64,000 nt of DNA from Pseudomonadales bacterium (GTDB taxonomy: Bacteria > Pseudomonadota > Gammaproteobacteria > Pseudomonadales > Azotimanducaceae). Below the pieces are notes generated by a model. It made no database searches. It had not been told where the DNA came from and saw only the letters and a program-made list of their open reading frames with translations. Location: positions 1 through 64,000 of the forward strand of contig JACKNX010000019.1 in the NCBI GenBank assembly GCA_024234635.1. Direction: 5' to 3'. This document shows positions 17,214 through 25,180 of the stretch, piece after piece. The position numbers and the translations under genes are program-made. Numbering within the stretch: the first letter of the stretch is position 1; every line of letters starts with the position of its first letter.

Positions 17214-18578
17214 TCAGGTCGAGACCTCGGTCGCGGAATTCAGGTGCGCAGCCACCACCCCTTTCACCAGCTCGATAACCCCTGACTCGAAGAAGTCCGA
17301 AGTGGCGCCAAGGCGGACGATGACGAGTTCGTGGCCCGGAATGATCCAGAGCTGATTCGTCTGCAGGCCGGAAGCGTAGTAGGCATCCGCCGGCAGGCCG
17401 TGCATCCACGTGTTCCTGTCGCTCGCGGGGTCGACCAGCCATACCCCTGCGCCATAGGGCCGTCTGGTTGCCTGGGGGGTGGGCGTGGTCATGTAGTCGA
17501 TCCAGGTTTCGTCGACGTATCGCTCACCGTTCACTTCGCCACGGCGCAGAAGCAGCTGTCCGAAGCGTGCCCAGTCGTGGGCGCTGGCCATGATGAACGA
17601 CGAACCGATGAACTGGCCGTTTTCGTCCGGTTCGAAGCGGGTGGAGCGCATCTGCAGGGGCTGGAAGAGTTCGCGCCGGATGAACGACAGCGTTGGCGCC
17701 GGCCCACCCAGACGCTGGGTGATGACACGCGCCGCCAGCATGGTGCTGCCTGAGGTGTAGTCGAAGCGTTCGCCGGGCCGCCGGCGCAGGCCGCGTGCTT
17801 CGGCATACCCGCCGGCGTCGCCGGTCTTGAACAGCATGGCGCTGTTGGCGTCCGCACCGGTCTTGTTCTCGATGATGTCGATGCCGCTTGTCATGCGCAG
17901 CAGGTTGTCCATGCTGATGTGGACCCGGTCGTCGTTTTCCCAGGATTCGAACAACGCCACTTCGTCGGCGCGCAGCAGCCCGCGACGGGCCAGCATGCCC
18001 GCCAGTACCGCCGTGACAGTCTTGCCCATGGACCACCCGGGCAGGGGTGTGTCGCCGTCCACGCCGCGCGCGTACCGTTCCGCCACGAGTTCGCCGGCCT
18101 GGGTGACGACCACCGCCATGGTGCCGGGGATCGCCAGGGCGTTGTCCATGGTCATGGACAGGCTCGTGCTGTCGAAACTGGCCTGGCGATGCGCGATGTT
18201 GCGACCCCATGTTACCGGCGTTGCGTACTCCCTGACCGGGAAGATCTGGTCGAGCTGGCCGGCGGTTTTCTCATGCAGCTGGATGCACCCGTATCCCGGA
18301 TGGTTCACGGCGATAGCTGGCGCCATGCCGAAAACGTCGGTACGCACACGGCGCGTTACCGGATCGATGTCCGTACGCAGAAACGGCGCTAGCGGACCAA
18401 TCAGTGGACGCACGTAGAGGCGAATTGCGCGCTCGGCCTGCAGCCGGGAGACGAAGGTGAGCGAGCACAGCTGCTTGGCCGCGAGTCCCGTTCCCGCCGG
18501 GGTGGCTTCGCGCACATACCAGGCAAGACTGATCAGTGTCAGACCGAGAAGCAGAACCAGTACAGTGCGGCGCAGCAT
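17214..18578 (-). CDS. Serine hydrolase, beta-lactamase/DD-peptidase fold, membrane-anchored
   Basis: A 454-residue penicillin-binding-type hydrolase. ATG 18578 starts an N-terminal anchor (LRRTVLVLLLGLTLISLAWYV); a longer frame upstream lacks any signal. The catalytic SxxK is SMGK in GWSMGKTVTAVLAGML, the second motif is YTSGS, and a C-terminal ELVIVRLGATSDFFES strand precedes the end. It resembles 6-aminohexanoate-dimer hydrolase/EstB-type enzymes rather than true beta-lactamases. It is one of three such hydrolases in the window (others at 59095 and 60382). Confidence 0.85.
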   Translation of the reverse strand: MLRRTVLVLLLGLTLISLAWYVREATPAGTGLAAKQLCSLTFVSRLQAERAIRLYVRPLIGPLAPFLRTDIDPVTRRVRTDVFGMAPAIAVNHPGYGCIQLHEKTAGQLDQIFPVREYATPVTWGRNIAHRQASFDSTSLSMTMDNALAIPGTMAVVVTQAGELVAERYARGVDGDTPLPGWSMGKTVTAVLAGMLARRGLLRADEVALFESWENDDRVHISMDNLLRMTSGIDIIENKTGADANSAMLFKTGDAGGYAEARGLRRRPGERFDYTSGSTMLAARVITQRLGGPAPTLSFIRRELFQPLQMRSTRFEPDENGQFIGSSFIMASAHDWARFGQLLLRRGEVNGERYVDETWIDYMTTPTPQATRRPYGAGVWLVDPASDRNTWMHGLPADAYYASGLQTNQLWIIPGHELVIVRLGATSDFFESGVIELVKGVVAAHLNSATEVST

Positions 18579-18724
18579 GGCGGCGCATGGTACACCACAT
18601 GCCAGGGGGCGCCGTTGGAGGTTGCGTCGATTGCGGGTGATTCCGCGTTGTGACGGGTTGGCGAAGGCGCGACAGGTGGGCACACTGACCGCCATGCCGA
18701 GGTGAGGACTCCGTTGGAGACCAC

Positions 18725-19690
18725 ATGCTGGAACTGACAGACGTGCGCCTGCAACCGCACACGCCGCCCATGAATGCCATGCTTGGCGGTGGCGAGATCC
18801 ATGTCGTGCTGGGCGCCAATCGCTCGGGCAAGACCCTGCTTGCGCGCTGCCTCGCGGGCCTGGCGTCCTGCGCCTCGGGAACGGTCCGGCTGGATGGGAC
18901 CGACATCACCCGGCTGGATGCCGGACGGCGGCCCGTGGCGCTGGTCAACCAGGCGTTCGTCAACTACCCGGCGTGGACGGTGCGGGACAACCTGGTATCC
19001 CCGCTGCACGCGCGAGGCGTAAGCCGCGCGGAACGTCAGCACCGGGCAATGCAGCTCGCCCGGCAACTGGGCCTGCAGGCGCTGCTGCACCGTTATCCCC
19101 ACGAACTGTCGGGCGGCCAGCAGCAACGGCTGGCGATCGGGCGGGCGCTGGCCAAGGACGCGCGCGTGCTGGTAATGGACGAACCCCTGGTGAACCTCGA
19201 TTACAAGTTGCGCGAATCGCTGCGCGAGGAGTTGCGCGGCTTGCTCGCGGAAACCGGCGCCGTGGTGGTGTACACCACCACCGATCCGGGCGATGCGTTC
19301 TCGCTGGCCTCGCATGTTGTGCTGTTCGCCGGGCATGCCATCGTGCAGACCGGCGCGCCGATGGACGTCTATCGACACCCGGTGAACTTTGTCGCGGCGG
19401 CGCTCATGAGCGAGCCAACGGTCAACCGGCACCAGGTGCGGGGCGAAGTGTGGGCGCTGCGTCCCGAACACGTGCGGCTGGCGAGGCCGAAGGATGCCCC
19501 GGCGCGGGAGTTCGGGCTGCGCGTGGAAGAAGTGGAAACGAATGGCGCGCACACGTTCGTGCACGGCAGCGTGCATGAGGAAAGCTGGGTCGTAAAGCTC
19601 GACGGCATGGCAGCCCTGCCTCCGGGCGAGCAGGTGCCTGTGTATGCGCGCGAGCGGGACATCCTGCGTTTTCCCAACGGTGCGGGGTAG
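18725..19690 (+). CDS. glpS: ABC importer ATP-binding protein 1 (GlpS-like)
   Basis: A 321-residue ATPase with a C-terminal TOBE/MalK-like domain. It has Walker A GANRSGKT (30-37), Q-loop NQ (75-76), a canonical signature LSGGQ (128-132) and Walker B LVMDEP (149-154). The switch (H-loop) histidine is absent: the segment reads VVYTTTDPGDA (181-191). It is the first of six tightly linked genes matching the rhizobial glycerol importer GlpSTPQUV: two ATPases, two permeases, a small DUF2160 protein and a binding protein. Pairing with ATPase 2 is discussed in findings. Confidence 0.85.
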   Translation: MLELTDVRLQPHTPPMNAMLGGGEIHVVLGANRSGKTLLARCLAGLASCASGTVRLDGTDITRLDAGRRPVALVNQAFVNYPAWTVRDNLVSPLHARGVSRAERQHRAMQLARQLGLQALLHRYPHELSGGQQQRLAIGRALAKDARVLVMDEPLVNLDYKLRESLREELRGLLAETGAVVVYTTTDPGDAFSLASHVVLFAGHAIVQTGAPMDVYRHPVNFVAAALMSEPTVNRHQVRGEVWALRPEHVRLARPKDAPAREFGLRVEEVETNGAHTFVHGSVHEESWVVKLDGMAALPPGEQVPVYARERDILRFPNGAG

Positions 19691-19691
19691 C

Positions 19692-20735
19692 GTGGCGTCG
19701 GTACAGCTGGAAGATGTGACGTTCCGCTATCCCGGCGCGACGGCGGATACGCTGCAGACGCTGTCGCTGGTGGTCGGCAACGGGACGACCCACGCGTTGC
19801 TCGGCGGCTCCGGCGCGGGCAAGACGACCGTGCTGAATCTCCTTTCCGGGCTTCTGCAACCAACGGGCGGTCGCATCCTGATGGATGGTCACGACATCGG
19901 CGGGTTGCCGGCGGCGCGACGCAACGTGACGCAGGTGTTCCAGTTCCCGGTTCTGTATCCCGCCATGACCGTACTGGAAAACCTCTGCTTCCCGTTGCGC
20001 AACCGGAAATGGAAGCCCGCGGCGGCGCGGGAGCGGGCGCTGGCGATGGCGGAAGAGCTCGATGTCTCGCCGCTGCTGGATCGCCGGCCCTCGACGTTGA
20101 CGCTGTTCGAGCGCCAGCTCGTCGCCATCGGCCGCGCGCTGGTGCGTCCCGATGTCGGCCTGGTCCTGCTCGACGAGCCGCTCACGGCGGTGCAGCCGGA
20201 GCTGAAATGGCGGCTGCGGCGCGCCCTGCGCCGGGTTCAGCGTGATCTGGGTGTGACGATGGTGTATGTCACACATGACCAGACCGAGGCGCTGACCTTC
20301 GCGGAGAGGGTGAGCGTCATGCACGACGGTCGGATTCTGCAGACAGCCTCACCGGTCGATGTACACGATGAACCCGCCCACGAATTCGTGGGTTACTTCA
20401 TCGGCAGCCCGGGCATGAATCTGCTCGAGGCGCGGGTGGAGAGCGGGATGGTTTACGTGGCTGGCACCCGGGTCGGGGGCACCGTGCTCGCCGATGGCGA
20501 CTATCGCATGGGCTTCCGCGCGCAATGGGCTGCGGTCGCCGATGCGGGACTACCGGCCAGCGTCCGGGGCGTGCGCTACGACGGTGTGGTCGATGACAGC
20601 CCGGTAGGGGTGCTGCGCGCAACCGTTGCTGACAAGGAGGTCTACGTACGTCACGCGGGCCTGGCGCCAGATGGACCGATGCACCTCAGAGTCAATCGCT
20701 TCATCCTGTTTCGGGAGGGTTGGCGTGCGAACTAA
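19692..20735 (+). CDS. glpT: ABC importer ATP-binding protein 2 (GlpT-like)
   Basis: A 347-residue ATPase starting at GTG 19692, 1 nt after the previous stop. It has Walker A GGSGAGKT (38-45), Walker B LVLLDEP (157-163) and an intact H-loop THDQ (194-197). The LSGGQ signature is missing: its place reads STLTLFERQ (134-142). A C-terminal regulatory/TOBE-like domain follows (about 235-347). The gene overlaps the next permease by 11 nt. Its defects mirror those of ATPase 1, so the heterodimer would have one good ATP site. Here 'glpT' means the ABC protein, not the glycerol-3-phosphate antiporter. Confidence 0.85.
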   Translation: MASVQLEDVTFRYPGATADTLQTLSLVVGNGTTHALLGGSGAGKTTVLNLLSGLLQPTGGRILMDGHDIGGLPAARRNVTQVFQFPVLYPAMTVLENLCFPLRNRKWKPAAARERALAMAEELDVSPLLDRRPSTLTLFERQLVAIGRALVRPDVGLVLLDEPLTAVQPELKWRLRRALRRVQRDLGVTMVYVTHDQTEALTFAERVSVMHDGRILQTASPVDVHDEPAHEFVGYFIGSPGMNLLEARVESGMVYVAGTRVGGTVLADGDYRMGFRAQWAAVADAGLPASVRGVRYDGVVDDSPVGVLRATVADKEVYVRHAGLAPDGPMHLRVNRFILFREGWRAN

Positions 20736-21600
20736 GCCGGAGCGGCAGGCCGCGTGGCTGATGGTGCTGCCGGTGGTCCTGGTGGTCGCTTTCAGTGGCG
20801 TCGTGCCGTTGATGACCGTAGTGAATTACTCGGTGCAGGACATTCTGGACGTCGACACGCGGTTCTTCGTGGGCTTCGACTGGTATCGCGATGCGCTGCG
20901 TGACGTGCGCCTGCATGAGGCGCTCTGGCGCCAGCTCGTCTTCTCGTTCACGGCGCTGGCCATCGAACTGCCACTGGGCATCCTGGTGGCCCGCTGCCTG
21001 CCGCGTCAGGGCAGGGCGGCCTCCCTGTTGCTGGTGTTGTGCGCCATACCGCTGCTGGTGCCGCTGAACGTGGTTGGCACCATCTGGCAGATTTTTGCCC
21101 GTGGCGATATCGGTATGCTCGGCGCCGCGATCAACGGTCTGGGTATCGACTACAACTACACCCGGGAACCGCTGCATGCATGGATGACGCTGGTGGCGAT
21201 GGACGTGTGGCACTGGACGTCGCTGGTGGTTCTGCTCGGGTTCGCCGGCCTGTCATCCATTCCGCCGGCGTACTATCAGGCCGCGGATCTGGATGGCGCC
21301 GGGCGCTGGCAGGTATTCCGGCACGTGGAGTTGCCGCACCTGCGCGCAGTGCTGCTCATCGCCGTGCTGCTGCGGCTGATGGACAGCCTGATGATCTATA
21401 CCGAACCCTTTGTGCTGACGGGCGGTGGTCCGGGCAATACCACGACGTTCCTCAGCCAGCACCTGGCAACCATTGCCGTTGGCCAATTCGATCTGGGACC
21501 CGCCGCGGCGTTCTCGGTGATCTACTTCCTGCTGATACTGCTGCTCTGCTGGCTGTTCCACACCTTGGTGGTGGCAGGTGCGGAGCGCGACGATGCGTAG
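20725..21600 (+). CDS. glpP: ABC importer permease 1 (GlpP-like)
   Basis: A 291-residue MalF/UgpA-type inner-membrane permease starting at GTG 20725, overlapping the upstream ATPase gene by 11 nt. Six membrane spans are visible, beginning at residues 8-30 (AAWLMVLPVVLVVAFSGVV). The EAA-loop, which docks the ATPase, reads YYQAADLDGAGRWQVFRHV. A plausible partner and substrate are inferred from the glycerol-importer gene order; a different polyol is possible. Confidence 0.87.
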   Translation: MRTKPERQAAWLMVLPVVLVVAFSGVVPLMTVVNYSVQDILDVDTRFFVGFDWYRDALRDVRLHEALWRQLVFSFTALAIELPLGILVARCLPRQGRAASLLLVLCAIPLLVPLNVVGTIWQIFARGDIGMLGAAINGLGIDYNYTREPLHAWMTLVAMDVWHWTSLVVLLGFAGLSSIPPAYYQAADLDGAGRWQVFRHVELPHLRAVLLIAVLLRLMDSLMIYTEPFVLTGGGPGNTTTFLSQHLATIAVGQFDLGPAAAFSVIYFLLILLLCWLFHTLVVAGAERDDA

Positions 21601-22402
21601 CCCCGGTCTCGCGTCCCGGCTGGTGGTGGCGGGCTACAGCCTGTATCTGCTGTTACCGCTGTACTGGCTGCTGGCCATGGCGCTGAAGTCGAATCGCGAC
21701 ATCGTCAGCCGCCTGGAATGGATTCCATCGTCGCCGACGCTTGCCAACTTCGCGGAGATCTTCAGCAATCCCGTGTGGCTGGATGGCTTCGTGAATTCGC
21801 TCGCCTACGTCGCCATCAATACCGCCCTGTCGGTTGCCGTGGCGCTGCCGGCGGCCTATGCGTTTTCGCGCTATCGTTTCCTTGGCGACAAGCACCTGTT
21901 CTTCTGGCTGCTTACCAATCGCATGTCCCCACCGGCGGTTTTCCTGTTGCCGTTCTTCCAGCTCTATTCGGCGCTGGGTCTGTTTGATACGCCGTGGGCG
22001 GTTGCGCTCGCGCACTGCCTGTTCACCGTGCCTCTGGCCGTGTGGATACTGGAAGGCTTCATGTCCGGCATCCCGCGTGACATCGACGATATGGCACGCG
22101 TGGATGGCCACAGCCTGCCCTCTTTCTTCTTCCGTATCTTTCTGCCGGCATTGCGGGGCGGTATCGGCGTGACCGTGTTCTTCTGTTTCATGTTCAGCTG
22201 GGTGGAACTGTTGCTGGCGCGCACGCTGACGGGCAGCGAAGCCAAACCCATTGTCGTGGTCATGACACGCACGGTCAGCGCCTCCGGCCTGGACTGGGGG
22301 GTGCTGGCCGCGGCGGGTGTGCTCACCGTGCTGCCGGGCGTGGTGGTGGTGTGGTTCGTGCGCAAACATCTGGTGCGCGGCTTCGCGCTGGGGCGGGTGT
22401 AA
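21593..22402 (+). CDS. glpQ: ABC importer permease 2 (GlpQ-like)
   Basis: A 269-residue MalG-type permease. ATG 21593 overlaps the permease 1 stop. It has six spans; the EAA-loop reads IPRDIDDMARVDGHSL with the conserved glycine of the motif. The C-terminal basic tail (WFVRKHLVRGFALGRV) is typical of this class. With permease 1 it forms the channel; both ATPases sit under it. Confidence 0.88.
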   Translation: MRSPGLASRLVVAGYSLYLLLPLYWLLAMALKSNRDIVSRLEWIPSSPTLANFAEIFSNPVWLDGFVNSLAYVAINTALSVAVALPAAYAFSRYRFLGDKHLFFWLLTNRMSPPAVFLLPFFQLYSALGLFDTPWAVALAHCLFTVPLAVWILEGFMSGIPRDIDDMARVDGHSLPSFFFRIFLPALRGGIGVTVFFCFMFSWVELLLARTLTGSEAKPIVVVMTRTVSASGLDWGVLAAAGVLTVLPGVVVVWFVRKHLVRGFALGRV

Positions 22403-22403
22403 C

Positions 22404-22676
22404 GTGGCATGGATGGCCTGGACGTTGCCGACGGCGCTGTTTTTTTCCGCCATCGCCCTTGTGCTGCTGGTGCTCGGCGTGGCGCAGCGGCATTGGCCGA
22501 CGGTGGCGCGTCGTGGCTTCCTGCCGCTCGCAACTACGCGGGGTGACCGCTTCTTCATCAGTCTGCTCACCGCCGCACTCATCCACCTCGGGTGGCTGGC
22601 GGTCACCGATCTGCCCGTGCCCGGAGCCAGCGCGCTTGCGCTCTTCGCCGGTGCGGTCATCATGGCAAAGGGATAG
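22404..22676 (+). CDS. glpU: DUF2160 small membrane protein of glycerol importer (GlpU-like)
   Basis: A 90-residue protein starting at GTG 22404, 1 nt after permease 2. It has a first span ALFFSAIALVLLVLGVAQ and two more hydrophobic stretches (FFISLLTAALIHLGWLAV; ASALALFAGAVIM), with TTRGDRFFISLL between. This small family occurs in glycerol ABC operons; its role is not settled. It could be an accessory subunit helping assembly. Its place between permease and binding protein genes supports the operon assignment. Confidence 0.85.
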   Translation: MAWMAWTLPTALFFSAIALVLLVLGVAQRHWPTVARRGFLPLATTRGDRFFISLLTAALIHLGWLAVTDLPVPGASALALFAGAVIMAKG

Positions 22677-22694
22677 ACAAGGGAGCATGGAAAA

Positions 22695-24461
22695 ATGATG
22701 GTTGTGCGTGGCGTGTTGACTGGCGGCGTGCTGCTTGCCGCATTGACAGCCTGTGGCGGAGGCGAAACGCGGAATGACGCGGCGCCGGCGTCGGTGAGCG
22801 ATGAAGCGCTGGCCGCAAACGCCATGCAGTGGATGGACACCGAACTGCACCCGACCACCTTGTCCCGTGACGAGCAGCTCGCCGAGCTGGCGTGGTTCAG
22901 CAGGGCATCAGCGCCGTTCCGAGGCATGACCATCAATGTGGTGTCCGAGACGCTCACCACCCACGAGTACGAATCGCAGGTGCTCACCAGGGCGTTCTTC
23001 GATATCACCGGCATCAAGGTCAACCACGATCTCATCCAGGAAGGTGATGTCATCGAGAAGTTGCAGACGCAGATGCAGTCCGGCGAAAACGTGTACGACG
23101 CCTACGTCAACGATTCGGACCTCATCGGCACGCATTCCCGGTACGGCTACGTGGTGCCCCTGTCGGACTTCATGGCCGGCGAAGGCGCGGACGTCACCTC
23201 ACCCACGCTGGACCTGGACGATTTCATCGGTCGCAGTTTCACCACGGGTCCGGACGGCAAGCTGTATCAGTTGCCGGATCAGCAGTTCGCGAACCTCTAC
23301 TGGTTCCGCGCGGACTGGTTTGCACGTGAAGACCTGCGTCAGCAGTTCCGGGACCTCTACGGCTATGAGCTGGGCGTGCCGGTCAACTGGTCAGCGTACG
23401 AAGACATTGCCGAGTTCTTTACCGACAAGGTGCAGACCATCGACGGCATGCGCGTGTACGGCCACATGGACTACGGCAAGAAGGACCCGTCACTCGGCTG
23501 GCGTTTCACCGATGCCTGGCTGTCCATGGCCGGCGCGGGTGACGAAGGCATTCCCAATGGTCTGCCGGTGGATGAGTGGGGCATTCGCGTGGAGAACTGC
23601 CGGCCCGTGGGCTCTTCTGTCACGCGGGGTGGTGACACCAATGGCCCGGCAGCAGTCTATGCGCTGCAGAAGTACATCGACTGGCTGAAGAAGTACGCAC
23701 CACCGGAAGCCGCCGGCATGACGTTCTCCGAAGCCGGCCCGGTACCCGCGCAGGGCCATATCGCGCAGCAGATCTTCTGGTACACCACGTTTACCGCCGA
23801 CATGATCGAAGAAGGCCTGCCTGTGGTGAATGAAGATGGCACGCCGAAATGGCGCATGGCGCCATCGCCACATGGCCCCTACTGGCGCGAAGGCATGAAG
23901 CTCGGTTACCAGGACACCGGCTCCTGGACGTTACTGAAGAGCACGCCGCTGGACCGGCGCAAGGCTGCCTGGCTGTACGCGCAGTTCGTCACCTCCAAAT
24001 CGGTATCACTGCGCAAGCTGATGGTCGGTCTCACGCCGATCCGGGATTCGGACGTGCGGGCGGCCGCCATGGACGAGATGGCGCCCCGCCTCGGCGGCCT
24101 GGTGGAGTTCTACCGCAGTCCCGCGCGCACGGCATGGACGCCCACGGGGACCAATGTGCCGGACTATCCGAAACTGGCGCAGCTCTGGTGGGCCAACATC
24201 GCCAATGCCGTAAGTGGCGAACAGACCGCCCAGCAGGCGCTGGATGCGCTCGCCACGCAGCAGGATGAGATCCTCGCCCGCCTGGAACGGCACGACGTGC
24301 AGGGTGCCTGCGGGCCAAAACTCAATGCCGAACGTGACGCGCAGTACTGGTTCGATCAGCCCGGCGCCCCCGTGCCGAAACTGGCGGACGAGAAGCCACA
24401 GGGCGAGACCGTAGCCTACGAAGACCTGATCAAAGCCTGGCGAGAGGGCCGGGTGCGTTGA
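22695..24461 (+). CDS. glpV: ABC importer substrate-binding lipoprotein (GlpV-like)
   Basis: A 588-residue binding protein with lipobox LTAC (Cys about residue 20), so lipid-anchored or periplasmic. It is unusually long for a sugar binder but right for the glycerol-importer family. An extra N-terminal stretch (about 30-70, MQWMDTELHPTTLSRDEQL) precedes a class I binding fold (INVVSETLTTHEYESQVLTR; VYDAYVNDSDLIG; LYWFRADWFAREDL). RBS GGGAG lies about 8 nt before ATG 22695; the next codon is also ATG. It is the last gene of the operon. No glpK, glpD or regulator is nearby. Confidence 0.87.
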   Translation: MMVVRGVLTGGVLLAALTACGGGETRNDAAPASVSDEALAANAMQWMDTELHPTTLSRDEQLAELAWFSRASAPFRGMTINVVSETLTTHEYESQVLTRAFFDITGIKVNHDLIQEGDVIEKLQTQMQSGENVYDAYVNDSDLIGTHSRYGYVVPLSDFMAGEGADVTSPTLDLDDFIGRSFTTGPDGKLYQLPDQQFANLYWFRADWFAREDLRQQFRDLYGYELGVPVNWSAYEDIAEFFTDKVQTIDGMRVYGHMDYGKKDPSLGWRFTDAWLSMAGAGDEGIPNGLPVDEWGIRVENCRPVGSSVTRGGDTNGPAAVYALQKYIDWLKKYAPPEAAGMTFSEAGPVPAQGHIAQQIFWYTTFTADMIEEGLPVVNEDGTPKWRMAPSPHGPYWREGMKLGYQDTGSWTLLKSTPLDRRKAAWLYAQFVTSKSVSLRKLMVGLTPIRDSDVRAAAMDEMAPRLGGLVEFYRSPARTAWTPTGTNVPDYPKLAQLWWANIANAVSGEQTAQQALDALATQQDEILARLERHDVQGACGPKLNAERDAQYWFDQPGAPVPKLADEKPQGETVAYEDLIKAWREGRVR

Positions 24462-24510
24462 TCGTGGATCGGCGCCATCGGTGCTGATGAGGGTACGGGC
24501 TCATGAGGGT

Positions 24511-25098
24511 TCATGAAGCGGCGCGGCTCTCCTGAGCCGGCGTCGCGGGATTCGGGGTGGCGGGTGCAGTCGCCCGCTCGAACACCCGCTTGTAGATCCG
24601 CTTCTTGTCCTTCTGCGGCTTGATCTTCACCGTCACCAGCAGGCTGCCGTCCGCCTGAATCTGGTAGGTCTTGGTGACCTTGCGTTCCGTGGTCTCGTAG
24701 CTCTGGGTGAGTGATTTGCCCCGCCAGTTTGTCGAGCGTCCCCGGAAGTTGCCGCGGATGAACATTTCTTCGCCGACGTTCTGATAGGTCGCCTGCATGC
24801 GATCGCCATCCTCCTGCAGCACCATCTCCAGGCAGGCCAGCACATCGGGATCGCGCGGCGCGCCGATGGCGTTGCGCTGGGGGCGCTGCGACTTCGGCAG
24901 CGGTACACCCATCACGGAGACGGAAACGCTGCCACCGCCGAGATTGTCGAACATGCCGGCGTTCTTGAATTCCGGCTGTACCTCGGCCGTGCGCTCCTGG
25001 TTGATCAGCCAGGTACCCACCAGTGGCGATTCGCGGTCGCGGGCCTGCAGACCGGGCAGGGCAAAAAGCAGAACGAGAAGCAGCAGATGTCGGCGCAT
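24511..25098 (-). CDS. Secreted hypothetical protein
   Basis: About 195 residues from ATG 25098, chosen because a signal peptide starts there (RRHLLLLVLLFALPGLQA). The mature part opens with ESPLVGTWLINQERTAEV, a form seen in lipocalin-like or DUF-type secreted proteins. It is beta-rich (YETTERKVTKTYQIQADG; LLVTVKIKPQKDKKRIY) with a low-complexity, alanine/proline tail. No family is recognised. The neighbour upstream on the same strand is the fusion hydrolase at 25181; the gap is about 80 bp. Confidence 0.65.
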   Translation of the reverse strand: MRRHLLLLVLLFALPGLQARDRESPLVGTWLINQERTAEVQPEFKNAGMFDNLGGGSVSVSVMGVPLPKSQRPQRNAIGAPRDPDVLACLEMVLQEDGDRMQATYQNVGEEMFIRGNFRGRSTNWRGKSLTQSYETTERKVTKTYQIQADGSLLVTVKIKPQKDKKRIYKRVFERATAPATPNPATPAQESRAAS

Positions 25099-25180
25099 GC
25101 GCCGAGGCTGCTTCCCGCCCGCTGAACTGACGCTGAACATCGGGGGGAGCGGCCTACCAGGATGCTTTTTCAGCGGCCTG

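Noticed and set aside
19692..20735. Assigning this as the glycerol-3-phosphate antiporter GlpT
   Set aside because: It is an ATP-binding protein with Walker motifs, not a 12-span antiporter; the symbol is shared only by name with the ABC gene.
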